DNA of 46,489 nucleotides from Acidiferrobacteraceae bacterium. Lineage in GTDB: Bacteria; Pseudomonadota; Gammaproteobacteria; Acidiferrobacterales; JAJDNE01. The notes beneath the pieces were generated by a model. That model made no database searches. It was not told the origin of the DNA and was given only the letters and a program-made list of their open reading frames with translations. Below are positions 11,606 through 20,845 of this stretch, piece by piece. How positions within the stretch are numbered: the first letter of the stretch is position 1; every line of letters begins with the position of its first letter. Position numbers and translations under genes: made by a program. The stretch lies in the NCBI GenBank assembly GCA_037388825.1, contig JARRJV010000003.1:1-46489 (forward strand). The letters run 5' to 3'.

Positions 11606-12453
11606 AGGCGCTGGCCGTCCTGCTGGCAACCGGAGTTCTGCTGACCGCCTGCACCTCGGGTCGCAACCCCGGGGGGTACTACCAGGACGATGGACCGCAG
11701 TCGGGTGTGGCCGTGGACTTCTCGCGGATTCCCGACGCGGTGCCAAAGCCCGAACCCGTCAATCCGGCGCGGTCCAGACCTTACACGGTCATGGGTCATA
11801 CCTATCGTCCGATGCACAACGCTCGGGGCTATCGTGAGATCGGCATCGCATCCTGGTACGGGCGCAAGTTCCACGGTCAGCGCACGGCCACGGGCGAACG
11901 CTACGACATGTATGCCATGACCGCCGCGCACAAGACCCTGCCTTTGCCCAGCTATGCCCGCGTCACCAATCTTGCCAATCATCGTTCGGTCGTCGTAAGA
12001 ATCAACGACCGCGGTCCATTTCTGCACAATCGCCTGATCGACCTGTCCTATGCCGCCGCGATGAAGCTGGGAATCGTGGGTCACGGCACCGGTCGCGTCG
12101 AAGTCACCGCGATTGTGCCTGGAGATGAAGTGCCCGCACCCGACGACGGTGTCACGACGCGGCCCCTGCAAGCCGGCGCCCCGGCGTCTGGCAGACCGGT
12201 TCCGACCAGCCTTCCGGCCGACGCGCGACTGTACCTGCAGGTCGGAGCATTTTCCGTGCGCGCCAGTGCCGAGAAACTTCGTGCGCGCCTGGAAGCCGCC
12301 GGCCTGCGGCCGGTCTTCGTACAGGCGGCGGACCGCTCGCCCTCCCTGTTCCGGGTTCGCATCGGACCGGTACGAGACCGCGACAACCATAGCGGCTTGC
12401 TCAAACGCGTCGCCGAATTTGGCATCAGGCAAACCCATTGGGTAACGGAATAG
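11602..12453 (+). CDS. rlpA: Septal ring lytic transglycosylase-like lipoprotein RlpA
   Basis: The protein begins with a lipoprotein signal whose lipobox is LLTAC, giving Cys17 as the acylated residue. Residues about 80-170 form the double-psi beta-barrel domain with GIASWYGRKFHGQRTATGE and RINDRGPF, where Glu and Asp are the catalytic residues of active RlpA enzymes. A proline-rich linker leads to a C-terminal SPOR domain (from about residue 205, YLQVGAFSVRASAEKLRARL), which binds denuded glycan at the septum. The start overlaps the mltB stop as ATGA. Active homologues cleave glycans lacking stem peptides; activity here is inferred from the retained residues. Confidence 0.93.
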   Translation: MKALAVLLATGVLLTACTSGRNPGGYYQDDGPQSGVAVDFSRIPDAVPKPEPVNPARSRPYTVMGHTYRPMHNARGYREIGIASWYGRKFHGQRTATGERYDMYAMTAAHKTLPLPSYARVTNLANHRSVVVRINDRGPFLHNRLIDLSYAAAMKLGIVGHGTGRVEVTAIVPGDEVPAPDDGVTTRPLQAGAPASGRPVPTSLPADARLYLQVGAFSVRASAEKLRARLEAAGLRPVFVQAADRSPSLFRVRIGPVRDRDNHSGLLKRVAEFGIRQTHWVTE

Positions 12454-12467
12454 CCCCGTTCCTGCAC

Positions 12468-13685
12468 GTGATTCGCTCGCGTTCCATCCTGCCTGCCCTG
12501 TGTCTGGCATTCATCCTGGCAAGCAGTGGCGCACGGGCCGGCCCCGTTGCGGCCAGGGCTGCGCCGGTCATCGAAGCAGAGTCCTACCTGCTCTACGACC
12601 ACAATTCCGGAGAAGTACTTGCGCAAAAGAACATCGACCAGCAGGTTGCGCCGGGCGAGCTTGTCAGGCTCATGGTTGCCTTTGCCGTGTTCGATGCCAT
12701 GGCAAATGGAAAGCTGAAGCCCGATGCAACGGTGCCGATCCGGCCGGCCACCCGGAACACACCGGCGCCCCGGCTGTTTGCACCGCTGCATGCGCCCATC
12801 GCTGCTCAGACACTCGTTCGCGCGCTCGTCATCGGTGGCGCCAACGACGCCAGCACCGCCCTTGCCCAGGCCATAGACGGCAACGTGCCAGCGTTCCTTG
12901 CCCGAATGAACGGATGGGCGCGGCAGTTGGGGATGGATCACACCCGGTTCACCGACCTCACCGGCGTCGACCGGACCCGGCAAACCACGACCGCGCGGGA
13001 CCTGCAGATCCTCGTCCGCTCCCTGATCCGTCGTTTCCCGCAAGAATACGCTTTGTTTCACGAGCGCCAGATAGGCTACCAGGGCCTGACTCTGTACAAC
13101 CGCAATGCCCTGCTCTGGCAAGACAAGCAGGTCGATGGGGTGGCCGCGGCCAGGGTGGCGGGCAAGGCACGCCACCTGATCGCGTCCGCCGTGCATGATA
13201 AAATGCGCCTGACGGCCATTGTCCTGGGCGCACCCGGTGAACGGTCCCGTGTCTATGGCGCCAGACAGCTGTTAGAATTCGGTTTCGCCCACTTTGAGAC
13301 CCGATTGCTGTACCGGAGCGATACACCGGCAGTCAGGGTGCGCGTATGGATGGGTGACCGGGATACCGTACCCGTCGGTACCGCGCAGAATCTCTACCTG
13401 ACCTTGCGCCGAGGCAGTTTCGACCAGGTGCGGGCACGATTGCGCATCGACTCCATCCCCGAGGCTCCGGTAGAGGCAGGCACCCGGCTAGGCACGCTTC
13501 AGTTGACACTGGGTGATCGCGATCTTGGACGGTGGCCGCTGGTGGCGTTGCAGACCGTGGGCACCGGGGGTCTCCTGCGACGAAACTGGGATCGCCTGCA
13601 GCAGTGGCTGGATGGCGATGATTCTAAACCGAGTGAGTTGACGAACGAACATGCAGGACATCAAGAAGGTCTACCTGAACGGTGA
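12468..13685 (+). CDS. DacA/PBP5-like protein lacking all three active-site motifs
   Basis: The sequence follows DacA (PBP5) along its whole length: a signal peptide to about residue 24, IEAESYLLYDHNSGEVLAQ, the peptidase-like domain, NRNALLWQDKQVDG, the beta-rich second domain, and an amphipathic C-terminal helix. Yet SxxK reads ELVR (64-67, bases 12657-12668), SxN reads GAN (124-126) and KTG reads AAA (226-228). The nucleophilic Ser and general-base Lys are both gone, so it cannot act as a serine DD-carboxypeptidase. There is no frameshift or internal stop in 405 codons, which argues for a retained structural or regulatory role. I choose the GTG at 12468 for the signal peptide; TTG at 12438, overlapping rlpA, is the alternative. 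The last 35 bases overlap dat. Confidence 0.88.
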   Translation: MIRSRSILPALCLAFILASSGARAGPVAARAAPVIEAESYLLYDHNSGEVLAQKNIDQQVAPGELVRLMVAFAVFDAMANGKLKPDATVPIRPATRNTPAPRLFAPLHAPIAAQTLVRALVIGGANDASTALAQAIDGNVPAFLARMNGWARQLGMDHTRFTDLTGVDRTRQTTTARDLQILVRSLIRRFPQEYALFHERQIGYQGLTLYNRNALLWQDKQVDGVAAARVAGKARHLIASAVHDKMRLTAIVLGAPGERSRVYGARQLLEFGFAHFETRLLYRSDTPAVRVRVWMGDRDTVPVGTAQNLYLTLRRGSFDQVRARLRIDSIPEAPVEAGTRLGTLQLTLGDRDLGRWPLVALQTVGTGGLLRRNWDRLQQWLDGDDSKPSELTNEHAGHQEGLPER

Positions 13686-14520
13686 ATTCATCGACCCGGA
13701 TGCGGCGAAGGTATCGGCCTTCGATCGGGGGTTTGTGTTCGGCGACGGCGTGTACGAGGTAATCCCCGTCTACGGGCGGGAACCGTTCCGCCTGCCGCAT
13801 CACCTGCAACGCCTCGCCCACAGCCTCGAAGCAGTACGCATTCCCAATCCCCTGTTGGGCAGCGAGTGGAGCAAAATGATCCACGAGCTCATCGCCAGTT
13901 GCGAACAGGATGACCAGGCGGTCTATCTGCAGGTAACCCGCGGACCCGCGCCACGGGATCATGCCTTCCCGGGAGAGGTGCAGGCCACGGTCTTTGCCTA
14001 CAGCAAGGCCCAGAAGCCGCCGTCGCTGCAGGAACTGAACGAAGGTGTGCGCGCCATCGTCGCCGACGACATCCGCTGGGATCGCTGTGATATCAAAGCC
14101 ATCGCCCTGCTCGCCAATGTGATCCTGCGCCAGCAGGCAGTGGAGCAGGGGGCGACGGAAACCATTCTGATCCACGATGGCGAACTGACCGAGGGCGCGG
14201 CGAGCAACATCTTTGTTGTCCAGGACGGCGTGCTCGTGACGCCACCGAAGAGCCGCCAGATTCTTCCCGGCATCACCCGCGACCTGCTGGTGGAACTGGC
14301 AGGTCAGCACGGTATACCGTACGAGGAACGCGCCGTTGCGCGCGAAGAACTGTTTACCGCCGATGAAGTGTGGATGACCAGCTCGACAAAGGAGATTCTC
14401 CCCATCGTACGCATAGACGACCACGTTGTCGGTGCCGGCAAGCCCGGACCCCTGTTTCATCACTGCTACGCCCTCTATCAGGACTACAAGACGGCATTCC
14501 GTGCGGGCGAGGTCGCCTGA
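13651..14520 (+). CDS. dat: D-amino-acid transaminase (class IV PLP aminotransferase)
   Basis: A 289-residue fold-type IV PLP enzyme. The opening VYLNGEFIDPDAAKVSAFDR, the FGDGVYEVIPVY segment, the PLP Lys expected in CDIKAIALLANVI near residue 147, and the phosphate-binding TEGAASNIFVV are those of D-alanine aminotransferases rather than BCAT or ADC lyase. The reaction interconverts D-Ala plus 2-oxoglutarate and pyruvate plus D-Glu, feeding peptidoglycan precursors. The gene commonly sits between dacA and lipB in Gammaproteobacteria, but the small ybeD (DUF493) gene that often follows is missing. Its start lies within the end of the DacA-like frame. Confidence 0.92.
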   Translation: MQDIKKVYLNGEFIDPDAAKVSAFDRGFVFGDGVYEVIPVYGREPFRLPHHLQRLAHSLEAVRIPNPLLGSEWSKMIHELIASCEQDDQAVYLQVTRGPAPRDHAFPGEVQATVFAYSKAQKPPSLQELNEGVRAIVADDIRWDRCDIKAIALLANVILRQQAVEQGATETILIHDGELTEGAASNIFVVQDGVLVTPPKSRQILPGITRDLLVELAGQHGIPYEERAVAREELFTADEVWMTSSTKEILPIVRIDDHVVGAGKPGPLFHHCYALYQDYKTAFRAGEVA

Positions 14521-14527
14521 GGTTTTC

Positions 14528-15229
14528 ATGGTGACCAGTGCACTAAGCCGGACTTCTCGCCCCGCGATGACTTCCGAGGTGCGTATACGCCACCTCGGCG
14601 TGGTCGACTACCACGAATCGTGGCACGCGATGCAGGAACTGACGCAGGCGCGCGATGCACACGCGCCGGACGAAATCTGGCTACTGCAACATCCCCCGGT
14701 CTACACGCTGGGTTTCAATTGTCACCAGGCCATTGCTCCGGAGGGGAATGGCATTGCCCGTGTCCACAGCGACCGCGGCGGCCAGATCACGTACCACGGC
14801 CCGGGCCAACTCGTCGCCTATGTCCTGATGGACCTGCGCCGCCGGGGCTGGGGCGTGCGCCGCCTCGTGAACGCGCTGGAACAATCGGTCGTGGATCTTC
14901 TTGATGACCTCGGGATCGACGGGGCGCCCAGGTCGGATGCCCCGGGTGTCTACGTGAATGGGGCCAAGATCGCCGCCCTGGGTCTGCGCGTCCGACGCGG
15001 CTGCAGCTATCACGGCTTGGCCCTGAACGTGGACATGGACCTGGAGCCCTTCAGTCATATCGATCCGTGCGGCTATGCCGGGCTGCGCGCGACCGATCTG
15101 CGCCGGGAAGGCGCGTCGCTGGATACAGACGGCGCCGCCGCCGCGCTCCTTCCTCACCTGCTGGAGGCCCTGGAACTGGATAGCGCGATGGACCCTGTCG
15201 GGACAACGGGGGAGTCAAATCATGGCTGA
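14528..15229 (+). CDS. lipB: Octanoyl-[acyl-carrier-protein]:protein N-octanoyltransferase
   Basis: LipB moves octanoate from acyl carrier protein to the lipoyl domains of 2-oxoacid dehydrogenases and GcvH. The motif [13 protein letters not shown] (83-95) and the catalytic pair Lys147 in NGAKIAALG and Cys181 in IDPCGYAG are present, counting from the ATG at 14528. That start has TGAGG six bases upstream; a second ATG at 14567 matches the usual family N-terminus slightly better and is possible. The stop overlaps the lipA start by eight bases, so the two lipoate genes are coupled. Confidence 0.95.
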   Translation: MVTSALSRTSRPAMTSEVRIRHLGVVDYHESWHAMQELTQARDAHAPDEIWLLQHPPVYTLGFNCHQAIAPEGNGIARVHSDRGGQITYHGPGQLVAYVLMDLRRRGWGVRRLVNALEQSVVDLLDDLGIDGAPRSDAPGVYVNGAKIAALGLRVRRGCSYHGLALNVDMDLEPFSHIDPCGYAGLRATDLRREGASLDTDGAAAALLPHLLEALELDSAMDPVGTTGESNHG

Positions 15230-16190
15230 CAACGATACCCCGGTGATGCCCCCCCATCCGGGCAAGGGCGCATCCAAGACCGCGCGCATACCGGTCAAGA
15301 TCGTGCCGCGGGAAAGCAGTCTGCGCAAACCGCCATGGATACGGGCCCATGCCCCCAACCGGCCCGAGGTACTGGCACTAAAGGAACTGCTGCGCGAACA
15401 CTCCCTGAATACCGTGTGCGAGGAGGCCGCGTGCCCGAATATTGGCGAGTGTTTTGCCCATGGAACGGCGACCTTCATGATCCTGGGCAAGTTGTGTACA
15501 CGCCGCTGTCCGTTCTGCGATGTCGCCCACGGCCGCCCGGAACCTCCCGACGCGAACGAGCCTGCCCAACTGGCCGCGGCCATTGCCGCCATGCGGTTGC
15601 GTTTTGTGGTGATTACGTCGGTGGACCGGGATGACTTGCGTGATGGAGGCGCGTCCCATTTTGCCGATTGCATACGCGCCGTGCGGGAACAGGCGCCCGA
15701 TACCACGGTGGAGATCCTCGTCCCTGATTTTCGCGGCCGCCTCGATGTCGCCCTGAAGCATCTGGCCGCGGCGCCGCCGGATGTGTTCAACCACAACCTG
15801 GAGACAATCCCCCGCCTGTATCGCCAGGCACGCCCGGGTGCGGACTACAGGCACTCGCTCGAACTGATTCGCCGCTTCGGGGAGCAGAACCCCGGCGTTC
15901 CCACCAAATCGGGCCTGATGGTGGGTCTTGGGGAAACGCGCGAAGAGGTCCTGGCGGTCATGGCGGACCTGCGCGAGCATGGGTGCGAGCTGTTGACCGT
16001 GGGCCAGTACCTGCAGCCGGGTCCACACCACCTGCCGGTGGAGAGGTATCTGACACCGGAGGAATTCGCCGAATTCGAGACAGCCGGGCTGGAAATGGGG
16101 TTTCGCAACGTCGCCAGCGGCCCCATGGTTCGCTCGTCCTACCACGCCGACCTCCAGGCCGCGGGAAGACCCGCCGGTACCGCCCGCTAG
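15222..16190 (+). CDS. lipA: Lipoyl synthase (radical SAM)
   Basis: LipA inserts two sulfur atoms into octanoyl groups attached to protein. It has both cluster motifs: the auxiliary 4Fe-4S ligands Cys66, Cys71 and Cys77 in [12 protein letters not shown], and the radical SAM CxxxCxxC at Cys92, Cys96 and Cys99 (CTRRCPFC). The C-terminal RSSYHAD contains the conserved Ser that ligates the auxiliary cluster. The ATG at 15222 has a GGGGAG box eight bases upstream. The product is 322 residues, of normal length. A dsrC-like sulfur-relay gene starts 84 bases downstream. Confidence 0.97.
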   Translation: MADNDTPVMPPHPGKGASKTARIPVKIVPRESSLRKPPWIRAHAPNRPEVLALKELLREHSLNTVCEEAACPNIGECFAHGTATFMILGKLCTRRCPFCDVAHGRPEPPDANEPAQLAAAIAAMRLRFVVITSVDRDDLRDGGASHFADCIRAVREQAPDTTVEILVPDFRGRLDVALKHLAAAPPDVFNHNLETIPRLYRQARPGADYRHSLELIRRFGEQNPGVPTKSGLMVGLGETREEVLAVMADLREHGCELLTVGQYLQPGPHHLPVERYLTPEEFAEFETAGLEMGFRNVASGPMVRSSYHADLQAAGRPAGTAR

Positions 16191-16273
16191 ACCCGGGTTT
16201 GGGCCGCGCGTTCCCCGCGAACAGGAAAGGGTCTATATTGTTAGAGACTGCACCCGCCACTGCGCAAGCGTCC

Positions 16274-16630
16274 ATGGCCGATATCCTGAAATACATCGTC
16301 AATGAACAGCTGGGAGACTCCGACCCCAACGGATATCTGCAGCGCCTGGACGACTGGTCGGAAGACATCGCCCGCAACGTCGCGGCGCAAGACGGGATCG
16401 AACTCAGTGATGCGCACTGGGAGATCCTGCATTTCCTTCGACGCTACTATAGTGAGTTTGGAATCGCTCCGAACGTGCGCGCACTTTCGAAGGCGATCGC
16501 GGCGGAATTTGGCGATGGCAAGGCCAGTCGCAAGTACCTGTACACGCTGTTCCCCCTTGGGCCATCGCGCCAGGGCTGCAAGATCGCCGGACTGCCCCAG
16601 CCCAACGATTGCATCGACGGAACGGATTGA
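16274..16630 (+). CDS. DsrC/TusE-family sulfur-carrier protein with both cysteines
   Basis: A 118-residue protein with the fold signature GYLQRLDDW, DAHWEILHFLR, FGIAPNVRALSKAI and YLYTLFPLGP. The C-terminal arm has Cys102 and Cys113 separated by ten residues, the arrangement of DsrC, which carries a trisulfide in sulfur metabolism; TusE of E. coli has only the distal Cys. Family members usually end one residue after that Cys, but here five residues (IDGTD) follow, which would lengthen the flexible arm. No dsr or tus genes are adjacent. It may be a DsrC, a TusE or another DsrC-like carrier; its position after lipB-lipA is suggestive of sulfur chemistry but proves nothing. Confidence 0.85.
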   Translation: MADILKYIVNEQLGDSDPNGYLQRLDDWSEDIARNVAAQDGIELSDAHWEILHFLRRYYSEFGIAPNVRALSKAIAAEFGDGKASRKYLYTLFPLGPSRQGCKIAGLPQPNDCIDGTD

Positions 16631-16648
16631 CGCACCAGAAAGTGACAA

Positions 16649-16671
16649 GCGTGCGCCAGATCGGGGCACGC
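16649..16671. repeat. Inverted repeat after the dsrC-like gene
   Basis: GCGTGC (16649-16654) and GCACGC (16666-16671) could form a hairpin with an 11-base loop, 19 bases after the stop codon. No T-run follows, so it is at most a weak terminator or an mRNA-end stabiliser. The rest of 16631-16806 holds only weak promoter-like sequence (TTGCCC near 16681 and AACAAT 17 bases later) before glgP. Confidence 0.35.
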
Positions 16672-16806
16672 ACACCTCTTGCCCCCACCTCACAGCTGTA
16701 CAACAATGTAATCATAACTTTCCGAGTGCGGCGTGGAATTTGCAGCGCAATGGCCCGGTGGGGGTCGAACGGAAAACGAATCTGAAATGACGAAGCAGCG
16801 AAAACC

Positions 16807-19365
16807 ATGACCGGTACCCGATTCTCACTCGAAGTCCAGCCCCGCATCCCTCCGAGTCTGTCCCGCCTCAATGAGCTCGCCAATGACCTGCTCTACAGCT
16901 GGGACCGCCAGGTGCGCGGACTGTTCTTTCGCCTGGACCGCGAGCTCTGGGAGCAGTGCGGACACAACCCCAAGGTATTCCTGCGCCGCGTAGCGCAGGA
17001 GAAGCTCGATGCCGCGGCGGACGACCGGATCTTCGTGGAGGACTACAACCGGGCGCTTTCCGTCTACGACGTCTACCTCGAATCCTCCATGCGCCCGGAG
17101 ACCGCGGCCGAGGTCAATCCAGACACGGACCTGGTCGCCTACTTCTGCGCCGAATTCGGATTCCATGAAAGCGTCCCGCTGTATTCCGGCGGGCTGGGCA
17201 TTCTTGCCGGGGACCATTGCAAGGCAGCCAGCGACCTGATGCTCCCTTTTATCGCGGTGGGGTTGCTCTACCGTCGCGGCTACTTCATGCAAACCGTGGA
17301 CGGACAGGGCAACCAGATCGCCCACTACACCCCGACGCACTTTGACGATATTCCGGTTACTCCCGCAGTCGATGACCATGGGAGTGAAGTGCATGTTTCC
17401 GTCACGTTGGAAGACCACGATGTCGTACTCAAGGTCTGGCAGGCCAAGGCAGGGCACATCATTCTTTACCTGCTCGACAGCGATTTGCCCGAAAATCGAG
17501 ACGAGGATCGCCGCATCACCTATCAGCTCTACGGCGGTGACAAGACCACCCGTATTCAGCAGGAGATCGTACTCGGAATCGGGGGAGTCCGCGCACTGCG
17601 CGCGCTCGGACACGAGCCGACCGTGTGGCACATCAATGAGGGGCACTCGGCGTTCCAGATTCTCGAGCGCGTACTCGAAAGGGTACAGGCCGGTCTCGAT
17701 TTTGCCTCCGCCCTGGAACTGGTTGCCGCCGGTACGGTGTACACGACCCATACTCCGGTGCCCGCTGGCCACGACATCTTCGACCCGACCCTGTTCACCA
17801 CCTATTTCACCAAGTTCGCACATGACCTGAAGATCCCGCTCGAAGATCTGATGAAGCTGGGTCAAAGCCCAAGCAATCATGGCGGCTTTAACATGACCGC
17901 GCTTGCGATGCGCGGCTCGCGCTTCCAGAACGGGGTCAGCGAGATCCATGGCACCGTTGCCTCACGCATGGAAGGATATATCTGGCCCCAGGTGCCGCCG
18001 GAAGAGAATCCGGTCCGTTTTGTCACCAACGGTGTGCATGTCCCCACCTTTCTTGCGCGGGAATGGGTCAACCTGTTCGACATGCGCTTCGATCGCACCT
18101 GGCGCAACGAGTTGCTGGACGAGGACTACTGGGAACGGATCGACACCATCCCCGACCAGAACTACTGGAGTGTGCGCCAGACCCTGAAATCGGAGTTTCT
18201 GGAAGAGGTCCATGAGCGCGCGGTGTACCAACATCGACGCAACGGCTGCAGCGATGTGCAGATCAATCGCATTGTCCAGCATCTGGCGTCGTCAGAAACC
18301 GACATCCTTACGCTGGGTTTTGCCCGGCGATTCGCAACCTACAAGCGTGCGCTGCTGATCTTCTCGGATCCTGCCCGGCTGGCACGTATCGTCAATGATC
18401 CGGAGCGGCCGGTGCTGATCGTATTCGCCGGCAAGGCACACCCGAGTGACGTTCCGGGACAGGAACTGATTCGGACCATCCACGAGTATTCACACCAGCC
18501 CGAGTTCGAGGGCAAGATTATCCTGCTGGAAAACTACGATCTGGCACTGGCGAGAAAACTGGTGACGGGCGTGGATGTCTGGCTCAATACACCGGAATAT
18601 CCGCTGGAAGCCAGCGGCACCTCCGGCGAGAAGGCGGGAATCAACGGGGTGATCAACCTGAGCGTGCTGGATGGCTGGTGGGGTGAGGGTTACAACGGTG
18701 AGAACGGCTGGGGCATCACACCCCACGGACCCCAATACGACCCGGCCTTCCGCGATCGCGAGGAAGCGCAAACCCTGCTCGACATCCTGGAGTACGAAGT
18801 GGTTCCCTTGTACTACGAGCGCAACGGCCACGGCTATTCGGAAGGCTGGGTAGCAAAATCGAAGGCCTCCATGAAATCCGTTATGCCCCAGTTCAATGCG
18901 CAACGCATGGTCATGGACTACGTCCGGAGCTTCTACGGCCCGGCGATTCGCCACCGTCGCGCCCTGACCGCGGACGACAGCCGACCTGCGAGCAAACTGT
19001 CGGAATGGAAATCCCGCGTCTCCGACGCGTGGTCAGGCGTAAGCCTGCGCCGCATGGAGGACGTTCCCACCGAGATCCTGGCGGGTGAGTCCATGCGCGT
19101 GCGCGTCGCCGCCCAGCTCAACGGTCTCGCGCCCGAAGACGTGCATATCGAATGCCTGATAGGAACGGCAACCGATGGCGACACCTTCAACGTGGACAAC
19201 CGCTATCTCTTCGAACCGGTGGAGCAAAGCGATTCCGGGGAAACCACGTTTGAACTGCAGCTTGCGCCGGACCTGGCCGGTCTGCAATTCTACAAGATCC
19301 GCATGTTCCCCTGGCACGACCTGTTGGCACACCCCTTCGAGATGGGATTCATGCTGTGGCTTTGA
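16807..19365 (+). CDS. glgP: Alpha-glucan (glycogen) phosphorylase, long DUF3417 type
   Basis: A GT35 enzyme that releases glucose 1-phosphate from the non-reducing ends of glycogen or maltodextrin. At 852 residues it is the form with an N-terminal DUF3417 domain (LNELANDLLYSWDRQ) found in many bacteria and archaea. Family features include the GGLGILAGDHCKAASDL segment near 138, HINEGHSAF near 275, GFARRFATYKRA near 503, and the PLP-binding region EASGTSGEKAGINGVINLS with Lys609. It stands alone on the plus strand and converges on malQ, overlapping it by 17 bases at the 3' ends. Confidence 0.95.
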   Translation: MTGTRFSLEVQPRIPPSLSRLNELANDLLYSWDRQVRGLFFRLDRELWEQCGHNPKVFLRRVAQEKLDAAADDRIFVEDYNRALSVYDVYLESSMRPETAAEVNPDTDLVAYFCAEFGFHESVPLYSGGLGILAGDHCKAASDLMLPFIAVGLLYRRGYFMQTVDGQGNQIAHYTPTHFDDIPVTPAVDDHGSEVHVSVTLEDHDVVLKVWQAKAGHIILYLLDSDLPENRDEDRRITYQLYGGDKTTRIQQEIVLGIGGVRALRALGHEPTVWHINEGHSAFQILERVLERVQAGLDFASALELVAAGTVYTTHTPVPAGHDIFDPTLFTTYFTKFAHDLKIPLEDLMKLGQSPSNHGGFNMTALAMRGSRFQNGVSEIHGTVASRMEGYIWPQVPPEENPVRFVTNGVHVPTFLAREWVNLFDMRFDRTWRNELLDEDYWERIDTIPDQNYWSVRQTLKSEFLEEVHERAVYQHRRNGCSDVQINRIVQHLASSETDILTLGFARRFATYKRALLIFSDPARLARIVNDPERPVLIVFAGKAHPSDVPGQELIRTIHEYSHQPEFEGKIILLENYDLALARKLVTGVDVWLNTPEYPLEASGTSGEKAGINGVINLSVLDGWWGEGYNGENGWGITPHGPQYDPAFRDREEAQTLLDILEYEVVPLYYERNGHGYSEGWVAKSKASMKSVMPQFNAQRMVMDYVRSFYGPAIRHRRALTADDSRPASKLSEWKSRVSDAWSGVSLRRMEDVPTEILAGESMRVRVAAQLNGLAPEDVHIECLIGTATDGDTFNVDNRYLFEPVEQSDSGETTFELQLAPDLAGLQFYKIRMFPWHDLLAHPFEMGFMLWL

Positions 19366-20845
19366 CCGGAGTGCGTCCATAGACTTCGACCATGCGCGCA
19401 AGCCGGGCCCGCCGGTCATCGGTCAACTGCTCCCATTCAAATCGCCAACGCCAGTTTCCCCGGGTAGTGGAAGGTGTATTCATGCGGTATCCGGCACCCA
19501 GTTCGAGCACGTCCTGCAAGGGCGTCACGGACAAGAGCGCCACCGATGCCAGACTGGCGCGAACCAGGGGCCAGGGCATGGCATCGCTGGAGTGGCCCAG
19601 GTACTCATCCACCTTGCCACGCTCATCGTCCGCAAGCTCCTCATACCAGGCGCAGGTCGTATTGTTGTCGTGGGTCCCGGTATAGACGACGGAATCCGGT
19701 TCGTGATTGTGCGGCAGATACGGATTGTCGGCACCACTGCCGAAGGCAAACTGCAGGATGCGCATGCCGGGGAACCCGAAGCGTCTGCGCAAAGAAGTGA
19801 CCGCTTCGGTGATGACACCGAGATCTTCGGCAACCAGTGGCAGCTCGCCAAACTCACCGACCAATGAACTGAACAGCTCTTCTCCCGGCGCCTTGATCCA
19901 TTCCCCGTCAACCGCGCTTTCCTTGTCCGCCGGAATCGACCAGAAGGCCTCAAAACCCCGAAAATGGTCGATTCGGACCAGGTCGTACATAGCCAGCAAG
20001 GAGCGCGTGCGCTCGTGCCACCAGGAGAAATTCTGGTCCTGCATCGTCTTCCATGCATAGTGCGGATTGCCCCAGCGCTGGCCGGTAGCAGAAAAATAGT
20101 CCGGCGGAACACCGGCCACGGTGCGCGGTTGTCCCTGCTCGTCGAGGTCGAACTGGTCGCGGCGGGCCCAGACATCGGCACTGTCCAGCGCCACGTAGAT
20201 TGGCAGATCGCCGAACAACAGAATTCCTTTTTGTGAGGCGTAGGCACGCAGGGCGTACCACTGGCGAAAGAATACGAATTGCTCGAACTTCGTCTGATTG
20301 ATCCCCCCGATGAGCCGGGTATGCGCCTCGCGCAGGGCGTCCGGGTCGCGATCGCGCAATTGGACAGGCCACTCCTGCCAGGCCCGGTGCTCCTGCTCCT
20401 CGCGAAGAACGGCATACAAGGCAAAATCATCCAGCCAGTAGGCCTGCGACCGGCAAAACTCGTGAAACGACTCGCAGTCCTCGTCATTCGCCCCGTACTC
20501 GAAACCCTGGTAGGCCTCGCGAAGCATCCGGCGCCGCCAGGCCGAGGGGTTGACGCCCGATGGCAGCTCAAAGGAATTCAGCCAGCGCCAGGAAACCAGT
20601 TCCTCCAGGTTGATCCACAGGGGATTGCCGGCGTGAACTGACAACGCCTGGTAGGGAGAACCGTCATCATGGGTTGGGCCGTGGGGAAGAATCTGCCAAA
20701 CCGTAGCACCGGACTCTGACAGGAAATCGATGAAGCGAAACGCATCGGCCCCCAGATCGCCATTGCCGTAGCCGCCCGGAAGAGAAGTCGGGTGCAGGAG
20801 AATCCCGGCCCGGCGCCGGTCCAGGGTAGAGAAGGAAGCGTTCAC
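19349..20845 (-). CDS. malQ: 4-alpha-glucanotransferase (amylomaltase, GH77)
   Basis: MalQ disproportionates maltodextrins, turning short glucans left by phosphorylase into longer ones. The 498-residue protein begins RRRAGILLHPTSLPGGYGNG and contains the GH77 catalytic motifs VRIDHFRGFEAFW (nucleophile Asp), PLVAEDLGVIT (acid/base Glu) and YTGTHDNNTT (transition-state Asp). The start is taken as GTG at 20845, overlapping the TGA of the upstream GH57 gene as GTGA; the frame is open further upstream, but that DNA encodes the GH57 protein. It is the third gene of the minus-strand unit glgC-GH57-malQ. Confidence 0.95.
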   Translation of the reverse strand: MNASFSTLDRRRAGILLHPTSLPGGYGNGDLGADAFRFIDFLSESGATVWQILPHGPTHDDGSPYQALSVHAGNPLWINLEELVSWRWLNSFELPSGVNPSAWRRRMLREAYQGFEYGANDEDCESFHEFCRSQAYWLDDFALYAVLREEQEHRAWQEWPVQLRDRDPDALREAHTRLIGGINQTKFEQFVFFRQWYALRAYASQKGILLFGDLPIYVALDSADVWARRDQFDLDEQGQPRTVAGVPPDYFSATGQRWGNPHYAWKTMQDQNFSWWHERTRSLLAMYDLVRIDHFRGFEAFWSIPADKESAVDGEWIKAPGEELFSSLVGEFGELPLVAEDLGVITEAVTSLRRRFGFPGMRILQFAFGSGADNPYLPHNHEPDSVVYTGTHDNNTTCAWYEELADDERGKVDEYLGHSSDAMPWPLVRASLASVALLSVTPLQDVLELGAGYRMNTPSTTRGNWRWRFEWEQLTDDRRARLARMVEVYGRTPVKATA

